From NCBI RefSeq assembly GCF_013387485.1, contig NZ_JABBXB010000005.1, positions 124,001-188,000 of the forward strand: a DNA stretch of 64,000 nucleotides, in the 5' to 3' direction. This document shows, piece by piece, positions 33,337 through 44,255 of the stretch. Under the pieces are notes generated by a model. It had not been told where the DNA came from, made no database searches, and was given only the letters and a program-made list of their open reading frames with translations. Positions within the stretch are counted from its first letter, which is position 1. The number at the start of each line of letters is the position of its first letter. The stretch is from Stenotrophomonas sp. SAM-B (lineage in GTDB: Bacteria > Pseudomonadota > Gammaproteobacteria > Xanthomonadales > Xanthomonadaceae). Both the position numbers and the translations under genes were made by a program.

Positions 33337-36327
33337 TCACCAGTTCTTCGAAATGCCGAGGTGGAGGTAGCGTCCGTAGGATTCGTGCAGTGCGCTCAGG
33401 TAGTTGCCGGTGGTGCTCAGCGGTGGCTCTTTGTCGAACAGGTTTCGCGCGCCCACTTCCACCGCAGTTCCACTCAACCGCCCGCGGGTGAACTCCTTCT
33501 TTACCGACAGCGCCCAGCGCTGCGTGGAGCCGACCACGAACGGCGTGCGGTCGGAATAGGCGCCGGCGGTCACGCTGTCGATGTAGTCGTCGCGCAGCCG
33601 CACCGTCCAGTCCTGCAGGTTCCAGATCAAGGTCGCGCTGGCCCGCCACTCCGGCTTCGCGCCGTTGATGCCCACCTCGTTGGCCGCCCCCAGGTCGGGC
33701 ACGAGGATGTTCAGCTGCCCGCTGGCGATGGCTGCGGCCACCTGCTGTATCTCGGCCGGTTTCTGCTGGGTGTATTCCTTGAGCTGGCTGGCACTGACCA
33801 GCAGCGAGAAGGTGCCCCACGACGTTTCCGGCAGGCGCCAGCCGAGGTTGTAGTCCACGCCCGACGCGGTGAGCGGCCGGCGATTCTGGTAGCGGTTGTA
33901 GATGTGCGTCACCACGCCCGCCGGCGCCAGGCCGGTGCCTTCGAACTGGGCGATATCCTCCGCCGTCACCTCCGCGCGCACCACGTTCGGGTTGCTGCTG
34001 CCTTCCACCAAGCGCAGGTAGGCGTCATACAGCAGTTCCTCGCCCATGGTGCTGATGGGGTTCTCCACCTTCACCCGCCACGCATCCACGCTCAGGCTGA
34101 TCGCCCCCAGCCCTTCGGGCAGGAACTGCGGCTCGAACACCACGCCCCACGAGGATTGGCGGGTGGTTTCCGGTTTGACGTCGTCGCCGTACGACGTCAC
34201 CGAGCTCACTGACGGCTTCACCGACGAACCGCTGCTGAAGGCATTCAAGCAGGCGGTGTAATCGGGCTGCGCGCCCTTGGTGACCAGCGCATGGCAGCGG
34301 ACCGCATCGTTGTTGAAGCCAAAGCCATAGGTCGGCGGCGAGTTCACCAGCTCCAGCCCCGGTGCACGGAAGCCGCCACTCACCGAGCCGCGCAGCAGCA
34401 GGCTGTCCACCACCTTCCAGGCGGCCGCCAGTTTCGGCTTGCCCACCTTGCCGGCATCGCTGTAATCCTCCCAACGCCCGGCAATCTGCAGGTCCAGCGA
34501 CTGCACCAGCGGAATACCCTGCGCCGGGGACACCAGTGGCACCGCGAATTCGATCAGCGCCGATTTGACGTTGCGGCTGCCGCGCACATCCGGCCGCGGG
34601 CTGTGGGTGAAGAAGTTGCTGGCCGCGACCGTGCCGGTGTACCAGTCGGTATAGGGGTTGCTGCCATCGATGTCCTCGTCGCGGTCATCCCGCCGGCTTT
34701 CATAGCGGTACTCCACGCCCGCCGCCATGCCGATGTCGCCGGCGTACCAGGTCAGCAGGTCGGAGCGGTTCACCTTGAAGTCCCACAGCGCCAGTTCCGT
34801 GGTGCCTTCGCGGGTCGCCTCGCCGATGAATGACGAGGTGTCGTAGGGCGTGGCATCGCCCACCCGGATGCTGGTGGGGTCGCCGCCGCTGAACGGGTTG
34901 TAGGCGCTGGCGTCGGTGCGGTTCACCGCCTCGATGAAGGCATCGGTCAGCCCGCCCTGCTGCGTATCGGTGCTGCGGGCGCGGGAGTACAGCAGCGCGG
35001 TTTCCCAGTTCCAGCCGCCCTCGGTCCATCCACGCACGCCCAACAGCACCCGCGACTGGTCGTTGTCCACCTTTACCCGGCGGATGCCCGAATCGGCGAA
35101 CTGGTAGTTGAGCAGCCGGATCGCATCGACACCACGCAGCGCTTGCGGAACCCAGTACGCATCCGGGCGGATATGCAGCAGGAAGCCATCACCGCCAAAG
35201 CCCGACTCGCTGCTCACCCACGATTCGGAAGTGGCACGGTAATAGCCCAGCTCACCGAACAGCTGCACGCTGTCGTTGACGTCGAAGCGTCCCGTGGCAA
35301 ACACGTTGCCCTTGCGGATGGCCGGTGACGTGGTGATGCCCGACTCGGCCGCCGAATCGTAGTGATAGCGCGTGGGTACCGTGCCCGAGGTCAACGCCCC
35401 CGTGGTGGGATTGACGTACCAGCTGCCCGTGCGGCGGCTTCCGGTATAGGTATCGAAATGCCCCCATGGCGTTCGGGTGCTGAAGCCGGTGGTCCCGTTC
35501 GGGTCCGGCACGCTGGTGCCATCACCCAGTGCGCGGCGGCCGTCGGTGGCAGTGAACCAGGCATCGGAATTGAGCTGCGAGGTCCGCCTGGAGAAGCCAT
35601 ACAGCACTGAGAGATTGCCGCGCCCCTCGCTGAAGTCGCTGCCGAAGTACCCGTCCAGCGATACCTCTTCGCGGTGGCCATCGGCGACCTTGCCGTAGTT
35701 CAGGCGAACGCCGCCGCCATCTGCCAAGTTGCTCGGCATCACCAGGTCCACCACGCCGGCCACCGCATCGGAGCCGTAGATGGACGCCGCGCCGTCCAGC
35801 AGCAGGTTGACCCGATCGAGGCCGAAGACCGGAATGGCGTTGGCGTTGTAGGTGGTGTCATCGCCGCTGTTGCTGATCGGGTGCTGCACGGTGCGGCGGC
35901 CATTGACCAGCAGCAACGTGTACTTCGAGCCCAGGTTGCGCAGGTTGATGGAGCCCACGTCACCGCGTGCGACGTTGGAGTTCCGGCCTGCGTTGGTGGT
36001 GCCCTTTTCCGTAATGGCCACATCACCGAACTGCGGCAGGCTGCGGAACAGTTCGTTGCCGTTGGTGGCAAGGGTGGCATCGATCTGCTCCCGATCCACC
36101 GCCACCACCGGCAGTGCCGCCTGCGCGCCGCCGCCGGCGATCTGCGAGCCGAGTACCGAAACCTTGTCCAGCGTGCGGGCGTTGGAGCCCTGCGACTGCG
36201 ACGCCGATGCAGCGGCCTCCTCTGCAGTCTCTACAGGTTCGGCGGCCTCCGCAGCCTCACCGGCCGGCGCAAGCAGCGTGCACAGGGCCAGCGCCAGATG
36301 ACTGCGCTTAGCGCGTGGCTTCCGCAT
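33337..36327 (-). CDS. Large TonB-dependent receptor
   Basis: A 996-residue outer-membrane receptor. It has a signal peptide (to about residue 28), a Glu/Ala-rich linker and a candidate TonB box, LDKVSVLGS. The plug shows SINLRNLGSKYTLLLVNGRR and VNLLLDGAASIYGSDAVAGV, the pattern of the large Xanthomonas/Caulobacter TonB receptors for plant polymers, oligopeptides or other big ligands. The barrel ends with RYLHLGISKNW, closing on an aromatic residue. The ATG at 36327 overlaps the upstream OsmC gene by 20 bases, and a lipoprotein gene follows five bases after the stop. The ligand is unknown. Confidence 0.9.
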   Translation of the reverse strand: MRKPRAKRSHLALALCTLLAPAGEAAEAAEPVETAEEAAASASQSQGSNARTLDKVSVLGSQIAGGGAQAALPVVAVDREQIDATLATNGNELFRSLPQFGDVAITEKGTTNAGRNSNVARGDVGSINLRNLGSKYTLLLVNGRRTVQHPISNSGDDTTYNANAIPVFGLDRVNLLLDGAASIYGSDAVAGVVDLVMPSNLADGGGVRLNYGKVADGHREEVSLDGYFGSDFSEGRGNLSVLYGFSRRTSQLNSDAWFTATDGRRALGDGTSVPDPNGTTGFSTRTPWGHFDTYTGSRRTGSWYVNPTTGALTSGTVPTRYHYDSAAESGITTSPAIRKGNVFATGRFDVNDSVQLFGELGYYRATSESWVSSESGFGGDGFLLHIRPDAYWVPQALRGVDAIRLLNYQFADSGIRRVKVDNDQSRVLLGVRGWTEGGWNWETALLYSRARSTDTQQGGLTDAFIEAVNRTDASAYNPFSGGDPTSIRVGDATPYDTSSFIGEATREGTTELALWDFKVNRSDLLTWYAGDIGMAAGVEYRYESRRDDRDEDIDGSNPYTDWYTGTVAASNFFTHSPRPDVRGSRNVKSALIEFAVPLVSPAQGIPLVQSLDLQIAGRWEDYSDAGKVGKPKLAAAWKVVDSLLLRGSVSGGFRAPGLELVNSPPTYGFGFNNDAVRCHALVTKGAQPDYTACLNAFSSGSSVKPSVSSVTSYGDDVKPETTRQSSWGVVFEPQFLPEGLGAISLSVDAWRVKVENPISTMGEELLYDAYLRLVEGSSNPNVVRAEVTAEDIAQFEGTGLAPAGVVTHIYNRYQNRRPLTASGVDYNLGWRLPETSWGTFSLLVSASQLKEYTQQKPAEIQQVAAAIASGQLNILVPDLGAANEVGINGAKPEWRASATLIWNLQDWTVRLRDDYIDSVTAGAYSDRTPFVVGSTQRWALSVKKEFTRGRLSGTAVEVGARNLFDKEPPLSTTGNYLSALHESYGRYLHLGISKNW

Positions 36328-37495
36328 ATGCGCCTCGCACGATGCTGCCTTCAAGCTTCTGCTCGTCCTTCACCAGGTTGTACAGCGGGCAGGTCGCCTC
36401 GACCGACTGGCGCAGCGCATCGATCTCCTGTTCCGAGGCCGGCGATTCAATCCGCACCTTGTAACGGATGTCGCTGTACCGCGCCGGCGAACGCACGTTG
36501 CTGCCGAAGCGCGGGCTCACCTGGCCATCCACGGTCAGCTCCAGCGAATCCAGCAGCACGTTGCGCGAGGCTGCCTGCACTTCGAAGATGTGGGTCAGGC
36601 AGGTACCGGTCACGCCGAGCAGGTGTTCTTCCACCGTCGGGGCAAGGCCATAGCCGAGCAGTCCCGGCGCGCTGTCGTGCAGCTGCTGGTGGTAACCGTC
36701 CTTGCCCAGGAACACCCGACGCAGGCCGGTCCGCGGCTCGACGTGGGCGCGCGCGACCAGGGTTTCCGGCTCGGCCGGTTTGGCCTTGGCGCCCGGCTTC
36801 ACCTGCCTGGCGAGCACCGCCGGGCGCTTCTCCTCGGTGATGAAGTCACGCAGGCCCGGCGGCAACTTCGGATCGCGCTCGGCTGCGCTGTGGATGTATT
36901 CCACATCGGCATGGCTGACCTGCTGCGGACGGGTGACCAGGTCGATGGCCGAGGAATTCTCATGCACCGCACGCTTGAGCGCCTGCAGCTGCGCATCGGT
37001 GGCCGGCGAATCGATATAGGCCACGTAGGAAAGATTGTTGGGGTAGGCCAGCGTCTCGCTCTTGCGCTCGGGAATGCTGGTGAACACCACGTCCAGGCCA
37101 TCCAGCGGCACGCCCTGCACGGCCGCCTGCACGATGTACTCATCTGCCACCGAGCTGGCCAGCGTGCCCACCAGCGAATCCCAGGAGCCGGCGCCAAGGT
37201 TGTAGCCGGCGTAGTTGCGCCCGCTGTCGCTGATGTACTGGAATTCGCCGGTCGGCCCGATGCGCAGGCGGCGTACGCCGGAGCGGCTTTCGGCGGTGAC
37301 CTTGGCATGGATCGCGGTGGGCGTGCCGGGCTTCGCCGACTGGGCCTGGATGGCCTCGCGCTTGTCGGCCAGGTAGGTGCGCAGCGGCGAGGCCTGGTCC
37401 GCAGCCGAGGAGACCAGCGGGGCCAGCAGGAGCATGGCGGATAGTGCGGTGGTGCCGATTACCTTGAACGGCGTCGTGCAGCGTGCGATGGACAT
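36308..37495 (-). CDS. Exported tandem OsmC-like protein
   Basis: A 395-residue protein with a signal peptide (to about residue 32, LAPLVSSAADQ) and two OsmC-fold domains (about 55-200 and 235-390). OsmC/Ohr proteins reduce organic hydroperoxides with two cysteines. In the second copy both are present (GTCLTHIFEV and ATCPLYNLV). In the first copy the matching segments read TLASSVADEYIV and ENSSAIDLV, so both have become Ser and activity is unlikely. Export is unusual because typical OsmC is cytoplasmic. The ATG at 37495 follows GGAGG. It leads an operon with a TonB receptor and a DUF1684 lipoprotein. Confidence 0.85.
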   Translation of the reverse strand: MSIARCTTPFKVIGTTALSAMLLLAPLVSSAADQASPLRTYLADKREAIQAQSAKPGTPTAIHAKVTAESRSGVRRLRIGPTGEFQYISDSGRNYAGYNLGAGSWDSLVGTLASSVADEYIVQAAVQGVPLDGLDVVFTSIPERKSETLAYPNNLSYVAYIDSPATDAQLQALKRAVHENSSAIDLVTRPQQVSHADVEYIHSAAERDPKLPPGLRDFITEEKRPAVLARQVKPGAKAKPAEPETLVARAHVEPRTGLRRVFLGKDGYHQQLHDSAPGLLGYGLAPTVEEHLLGVTGTCLTHIFEVQAASRNVLLDSLELTVDGQVSPRFGSNVRSPARYSDIRYKVRIESPASEQEIDALRQSVEATCPLYNLVKDEQKLEGSIVRGAYAEATR

Positions 37496-37590
37496 GGGAG
37501 AACGGCCTCCGGAGTGGTTCGTGAATAGAAGCCCACTCTTTCATGTCGCATCGCCGCATTTAAATAACCGTTGGCAATTCCCATATACAT

Positions 37591-37621
37591 GCCCCATCGC
37601 CTGGTACCTGGGCGATGGGGC
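37591..37621. repeat. Perfect 11-bp inverted repeat between divergent genes
   Basis: Arms GCCCCATCGCC and GGCGATGGGGC flank a nine-base loop containing GGTACC. It is not followed by T on either strand and lies between two starts, so it is not a terminator. It overlaps the expected -35 area of the barstar-like gene (-10 TAGAGT at 37630-37635). An operator is the simplest reading. Confidence 0.5.
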
Positions 37622-37667
37622 GGCACTGCTAGAGTCGTACTGAGCAGGCGCAGAGGGACAGGACTGA

Positions 37668-38072
37668 ATGACCACCACCGATCCACTGGTACTGGTGCTG
37701 CAAGGCAGCGCAGTAGGTGACATCCCCAGTTTCTATGCCGAGATCAACCGGGTCTTCATGGCCGACGAGGATTGGCAGCTCGGGCACAGCCTGGATGCAC
37801 TGGACGACATGTTGTACGGCGGCTATGGCGTATTGGCCGGGCACGAAAGCGCGAAGGTGATCTGGCAGGACATCGAGCAGACCCGCATCGCGCTCGGCGT
37901 GGAAACTACCCGCACATGGCTGCAGGCGAAGCTGGATGCAGATGGCACGTTCAACGTACGCACGGTCGCCGCTCAGCTCGAGGCGCTCGATGCCGGCGAA
38001 GGCCAGACCTACTTCCAGATCGTCATGGAGATTTTCGCCGCCCATCCCCGGATCCAGCTGGAAGGTCGCTGA
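37668..38072 (+). CDS. Barstar-like ribonuclease inhibitor family protein
   Basis: A 134-residue cytoplasmic protein. The segment from DIPSFYAEINRVFM to LGHSLDALDDMLYGG reproduces the barstar signature, where the helix bearing LDAL-D contacts the nuclease. Barstar proteins bind and block small secreted ribonucleases. No barnase-like gene is nearby, so this may be an orphan immunity protein or a domesticated relative. The C-terminal part (GQTYFQIVMEIFAAHPRIQL) is longer than in Bacillus barstar. The ATG at 37668 has AGGA nearby. It is divergent from the OsmC operon across a strong inverted repeat. Confidence 0.7.
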   Translation: MTTTDPLVLVLQGSAVGDIPSFYAEINRVFMADEDWQLGHSLDALDDMLYGGYGVLAGHESAKVIWQDIEQTRIALGVETTRTWLQAKLDADGTFNVRTVAAQLEALDAGEGQTYFQIVMEIFAAHPRIQLEGR

Positions 38073-38097
38073 GCCTCCCTGGCCGAAGGGCCCCGAT

Positions 38098-38243
38098 TGG
38101 TAGGGTCGATTCCCAAACGACCGCACGTAGACGAGCAACGCCCGGTGGCGCATGGACGCGACCGGAGGAACGGTTCCGTTCAAGGTCATGCGTTACCGGG
38201 CGTGGATTTACCATCGGCAGTCGTCTTGCGACCGACCCTACCA
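38098..38243. repeat. 146-bp foldback element with GTAG heads
   Basis: The two ends (TGGTAGGGTCG and CGACCCTACCA) are perfect 11-base inverted repeats, each with a GTAG head. Inside, 38139-38154 pairs with 38187-38202 over 16 positions, two of them G-U. Smaller hairpins fill the centre (AACGG / CCGTT). It could be an inverted pair of REP units or a structured RNA. It ends about 60 bases before the mutS -10 box. Confidence 0.6.
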
Positions 38244-38349
38244 TTCAGTCAGCCAACCGTTTAGGTGCGCAGGCCGCAGCCGCAGCTGCGGCCCTCCCCT
38301 ACAATGTGGAGTCCGGCCTGCCCAAGGCCCCGCCACCGATGGACCCCGC

Positions 38350-40938
38350 GTGACCCAGAAGCCCGCCGAACACACCCCGCTGATGAAGCAGTTCTTCGCC
38401 GCCAAGTCCGATTACCCGGACCTGCTGCTCTTCTTCCGGATGGGCGACTTCTACGAGCTGTTCTACGACGACGCCCGCAAGGCGGCGCGGCTGCTGGACA
38501 TCACCCTGACCCAGCGCGGCAGCTCGGGCGGCGCCCCGATCCCGATGGCCGGCGTGCCGGTGCATGCCTACGAAGGCTACCTGGCGCGGCTGGTCGCGCT
38601 GGGCGAGTCGGTGGCGATCTGTGAGCAGATCGGCGATCCGGCGTTGGCCAAAGGCCTGGTCGACCGTAAAGTGGTGCGCATCGTCACCCCCGGCACCGTC
38701 ACCGATGAGGCGCTGCTGGACGAGCGCCGCGATACGCTGCTGATGGCGCTCTCGCGAGGGAAGAACGGCTATGGCCTGGCCTGGGCCGACCTGGCCGGCG
38801 GCCGATTCCTGGTCAACGAAGTCGATTCGGACGATGCGCTGGAGGCCGAGCTGGCCCGCCTGGAGCCGGCCGAGCTGCTGGTGCCTGATGAAGAGAACTG
38901 GCCCGCCTTCCTGCAGTACCGCAATGGCATCCGCCGTCGCGCGCCGTGGCTGTTCGATGCCGACAGCGGCCGCCGACAGCTGCTGAGTTTCTTCAAGCTG
39001 CACGACCTGACCGGCTTCGGGATCGACGACAAGCCACGGGCCACCGCCGCGGCCGGCGCCCTGCTCGGCTATGTCGAAGAGACGCAGAAACAGCGCCTGC
39101 CGCACCTGACCGCGATCGCCACCGAAACCGCCAGCGAAGCCATCGCCATGAACGCGGCCACGCGCCGGCATCTGGAGTTGGACACGCGCGTCGATGGCGA
39201 TACCCGCAACACCCTGCTCGGCGTGCTTGATACCACTGTGACCCCGATGGGCGGTCGCCTGCTGCGGCGCTGGCTGCACCGCCCGCTGCGCCTGCGCGAG
39301 GTACTCGTGCATCGCCACGATGCGGTCGCCACGCTGATCGATCGCGGCGCCGAGGGCGACGTGCGCGACGCCTTCCGTGCACTGGGTGATCTGGAACGCA
39401 TCCTCACCCGCGTGGCCCTGCGCTCGGCGCGCCCGCGCGATTTCTCCACGCTGCGCGATGGCCTGGGCCTGTTGCCCGAGGTGCGCGCGGTGCTCGCACC
39501 GCTGGATTCTCCGCGCCTGGTCGCGCTGCACGATGCACTGGGCTCGCATGACGAGTGCGCGCACCTGTTGGCCAGCGCGATCGCGCCGACGCCGCCGCTG
39601 AAGCTCAGCGATGGCGGTGTGATCGCCGAGGGCTACGATGCGGAACTCGACGAGCTGCGCCGCCTGTCCACGCATGCCGACCAGTTCCTGATCGACCTGG
39701 AACAACGCGAGCGCATCAGCAGCGGCATCGCCACGCTGAAGGTCGGCTACAACCGCGTGCACGGCTATTACATCGAGATCAGCAAGGGTCAGTCCGAGAA
39801 GGCGCCGGTGCATTACACGCGCCGCCAGACGCTGACCAATGCCGAGCGCTACATCACCGAAGAACTGAAGTCGTTCGAAGACAAGGTGCTGTCCGCACGC
39901 GAACGCTCGCTGACCCGCGAGAAATTCCTGTACGAGCAGCTGCTCGACATCCTCGCCAGCGGGCTGGAGCCGCTCAAGCAGTGCGCCGCCGCCCTGAGCG
40001 AACTGGACGTGCTGGCCGGCTTCGCCGAGCGCGCGCAGGCACTGGACTGGGCGCGGCCGGAACTGGAGACCGCCCCCTGCCTGAAGATCGAGCGGGGCCG
40101 TCATCCGGTGGTCGAAGCGGTGCGCGAGCAGCCCTTCGAGCCGAACGACCTGGACCTGCATCCGGACCGTCGCATGCTGGTGATCACCGGCCCGAACATG
40201 GGCGGTAAATCCACCTACATGCGCCAGAACGCCCTGATCGTGCTGCTGGCCCACATCGGCAGCTTCGTGCCGGCCCGGCGCGCGGTGATCGGCCCGATCG
40301 ACCGCATCCTGACCCGCATCGGCGCCGGCGACGATCTGGCCCGCGGGCAGTCGACTTTCATGGTCGAGATGGCCGAGACCAGCTACATCCTGCACCACGC
40401 CAGCGCACAGTCGCTGGTGCTGATGGACGAGATCGGCCGCGGCACCTCGACCTACGACGGCCTGGCCCTGGCCGACGCCGTCGCGCGGCATCTGGCCTAC
40501 CAGAACCGCTGCTACACGCTGTTCGCCACGCACTACTTCGAGCTGACCGCACTGGCCGACGAACAACACGAAGGCGGCGCCAGCGGCATCGCCAACGTGC
40601 ACCTGGATGCGGTGGAGCATGGCGACGCCCTGGTGTTCATGCACGCGGTGAAGGACGGTCCGGCCAACCGCAGTTTCGGCCTGCAGGTGGCCGCGCTGGC
40701 CGGCCTGCCGAAGTCGACCGTGGCCCAGGCGCGGCGTCGCCTCGCCGAGTTGGAACAGCGCAGCCACGAGACCCAGTCCGCGGTGGTCGCGGCGCAGGCG
40801 CTGGATGCACCGCAGCAGTTCGGGCTGTTCAACGCGCCGAACACGGCCGCGCAGGATGCGCTGGCCGCGATCGATCCGGACGAGCTGACCCCGAAGCAGG
40901 CACTGGAAGCACTGTACCGGTTGAAGACGCTGCTCTGA
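38350..40938 (+). CDS. mutS: DNA mismatch repair protein MutS
   Basis: An 862-residue mismatch-recognition ATPase of normal length. The mismatch-binding Phe-x-Glu lies in [13 protein letters not shown] near residue 35. Connector, core and clamp domains follow. The ATPase has Walker [10 protein letters not shown] near residue 614 and the signature [15 protein letters not shown] helix-turn-helix end and a C-terminal tail ([14 protein letters not shown]) allow tetramer formation. The start is the GTG at 38350, which gives the family N-terminus ([15 protein letters not shown]). Upstream reading belongs to the foldback element. A -10 box TACAAT is at 38300-38305. Confidence 0.96.
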   Translation: MTQKPAEHTPLMKQFFAAKSDYPDLLLFFRMGDFYELFYDDARKAARLLDITLTQRGSSGGAPIPMAGVPVHAYEGYLARLVALGESVAICEQIGDPALAKGLVDRKVVRIVTPGTVTDEALLDERRDTLLMALSRGKNGYGLAWADLAGGRFLVNEVDSDDALEAELARLEPAELLVPDEENWPAFLQYRNGIRRRAPWLFDADSGRRQLLSFFKLHDLTGFGIDDKPRATAAAGALLGYVEETQKQRLPHLTAIATETASEAIAMNAATRRHLELDTRVDGDTRNTLLGVLDTTVTPMGGRLLRRWLHRPLRLREVLVHRHDAVATLIDRGAEGDVRDAFRALGDLERILTRVALRSARPRDFSTLRDGLGLLPEVRAVLAPLDSPRLVALHDALGSHDECAHLLASAIAPTPPLKLSDGGVIAEGYDAELDELRRLSTHADQFLIDLEQRERISSGIATLKVGYNRVHGYYIEISKGQSEKAPVHYTRRQTLTNAERYITEELKSFEDKVLSARERSLTREKFLYEQLLDILASGLEPLKQCAAALSELDVLAGFAERAQALDWARPELETAPCLKIERGRHPVVEAVREQPFEPNDLDLHPDRRMLVITGPNMGGKSTYMRQNALIVLLAHIGSFVPARRAVIGPIDRILTRIGAGDDLARGQSTFMVEMAETSYILHHASAQSLVLMDEIGRGTSTYDGLALADAVARHLAYQNRCYTLFATHYFELTALADEQHEGGASGIANVHLDAVEHGDALVFMHAVKDGPANRSFGLQVAALAGLPKSTVAQARRRLAELEQRSHETQSAVVAAQALDAPQQFGLFNAPNTAAQDALAAIDPDELTPKQALEALYRLKTLL

Positions 40939-40953
40939 AGGAGCGTCCGGGCT

Positions 40954-41052
40954 GGCCACGACCAACGGTCGTGGCCTACCACGGCGGTGCGGTAGTGCCG
41001 GCCGCTGGCCGGCTCCACACGGAACCGGTAGCACCCGACCGTTGGTCGGGTG
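40954..41052. repeat. Three SMAG-type palindromes after mutS
   Basis: Unit one spans 40954-40976 (arms GGCCACGACC / GGTCGTGGCC, loop AAC). Unit two spans 40990-41016 (GGTAG head, TGCCGGCC, GCT, GGCCGGC). Unit three spans 41027-41052 (GGTAG head, arms CACCCGACC / GGTCGGGTG, loop GTT). Units one and three share the core GACC-AAC-GGTC in opposite orientation with different outer arms. Confidence 0.82.
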
Positions 41053-41142
41053 GGCGCATCCCACCCGCGTGAATTCTTCGCATTCCCGTAGTGAACGCAG
41101 CGCTATGCTCGGCCGGTTCCCATCCCTGCCCTGGAGTCCGCC

Positions 41143-41748
41143 GTGAATACCGAATCGCTTGCCGCGTCCCTCTTCCAGCAGCTGCAGCAGGGCCAAGGCC
41201 TGCAGCAGGTGTCCCAGCAGCTCGGCATCGACCAGAACCAGGCCAGCGGCGCGATCGGCGCGGCCCTGCCGCTGCTGCTCGGCGCGATGGGCCGCAATGC
41301 GCAGGAACCGCAGGGTGCACAGGCCCTGCTCGGTGCCCTGCAGCGTGACCACGCCCCCGCCAGCAGCGGCGGCTTCGATCTGGGCGGTCTGCTCGGCAGC
41401 GTGCTTGGCGGAGGCGGCGGCAATGCCACCAATGGCGCCGGCATCCTCGGCCACGTGTTCGGCGGCAACACCGAGCGCGCCACCCAGGGCCTGAGCCAGG
41501 CCACGGGATTGGACAGCAGCAAGACCAGCCAGCTGCTCGCCATCCTGGCGCCGATCGTCATGTCCTATCTTGCCCAGCGCTTTGCCAGCGGCGGCAACCC
41601 GAACCAGCTCAGCCAGGTCCTGGGCCAGGAAGCACAGAGCGCCAACAGCGGCGGCCTGCTGACCTCGGTGCTGGACCAGGACGGCGATGGGCAGCTCGGC
41701 GTAGGTGACCTGCTCAAGCTCGGTGGCGGTCTGTTCGGCAAGCGCTGA
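41143..41748 (+). CDS. DUF937 family protein with an EF-hand-like loop
   Basis: A 201-residue protein of low complexity, rich in Gln, Gly and Leu. The N-terminal half (QQVSQQLGIDQNQASGAIGA, LPLLLGAMGRNAQEP) fits DUF937. After a glycine-rich linker (about 85-105) a second related helical unit follows, and near the C-terminus DQDGDGQLGVGDLL looks like a calcium-binding EF-hand/dockerin loop. No signal peptide is seen. The start is a GTG at 41143 preceded by GGAG. The function of the family is not established. It sits alone between the SMAG cluster and katG. Confidence 0.8.
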   Translation: MNTESLAASLFQQLQQGQGLQQVSQQLGIDQNQASGAIGAALPLLLGAMGRNAQEPQGAQALLGALQRDHAPASSGGFDLGGLLGSVLGGGGGNATNGAGILGHVFGGNTERATQGLSQATGLDSSKTSQLLAILAPIVMSYLAQRFASGGNPNQLSQVLGQEAQSANSGGLLTSVLDQDGDGQLGVGDLLKLGGGLFGKR

Positions 41749-41763
41749 GGACAGGCGCTGGAA

Positions 41764-41800
41764 ATAGCCTGCGCCTATCGCATTGGTTGATTCATTCAAA
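41764..41800. promoter_or_regulatory. Candidate OxyR-binding site upstream of katG
   Basis: The first half is a perfect ATAG-N7-CTAT. After seven bases the second half reads GTTG-N7-CAAA, a degraded version of the same motif in the correct register. This matches the OxyR arrangement of four contacts at one-turn spacing. It lies about 150 bases before katG. A further inverted repeat (TTCATTC / GAATGAA, 41791-41813) overlaps its right end. Confidence 0.6.
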
Positions 41801-41945
41801 TGTACTGAATGAACGACAGTGTCTAACGTGTGGGTACGCCTTCACATCGCGGCGCCCCACGCCCGCATTCGCAGGCACCACGTTTCCGACGTCGCCATCG
41901 CCTCCCCCGCGCCGGTGGTTTCCACGTTCGCCAGTCCACAGGTAG

Positions 41946-44186
<2,241 letters not shown>

Positions 44187-44207
44187 GGCGACGTCGCGCG
44201 CAGAAAC

Positions 44208-44236
44208 AAAGACCGGGCCCATGGGCCCGGTCTTTT
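44208..44236. terminator. Bidirectional terminator between katG and hslR
   Basis: A 13-base stem AAAGACCGGGCCC / GGGCCCGGTCTTT with a two-base loop and T runs on both strands. It separates katG from the convergent S4-domain gene. Confidence 0.9.
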
Positions 44237-44255
44237 CATGTGCGCCGCATGCAGA

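Noticed and set aside
38299..41799. An 1166-codon open frame antisense to mutS and the DUF937 gene
   Set aside because: Same reason: composition-driven shadow of two recognisable genes.
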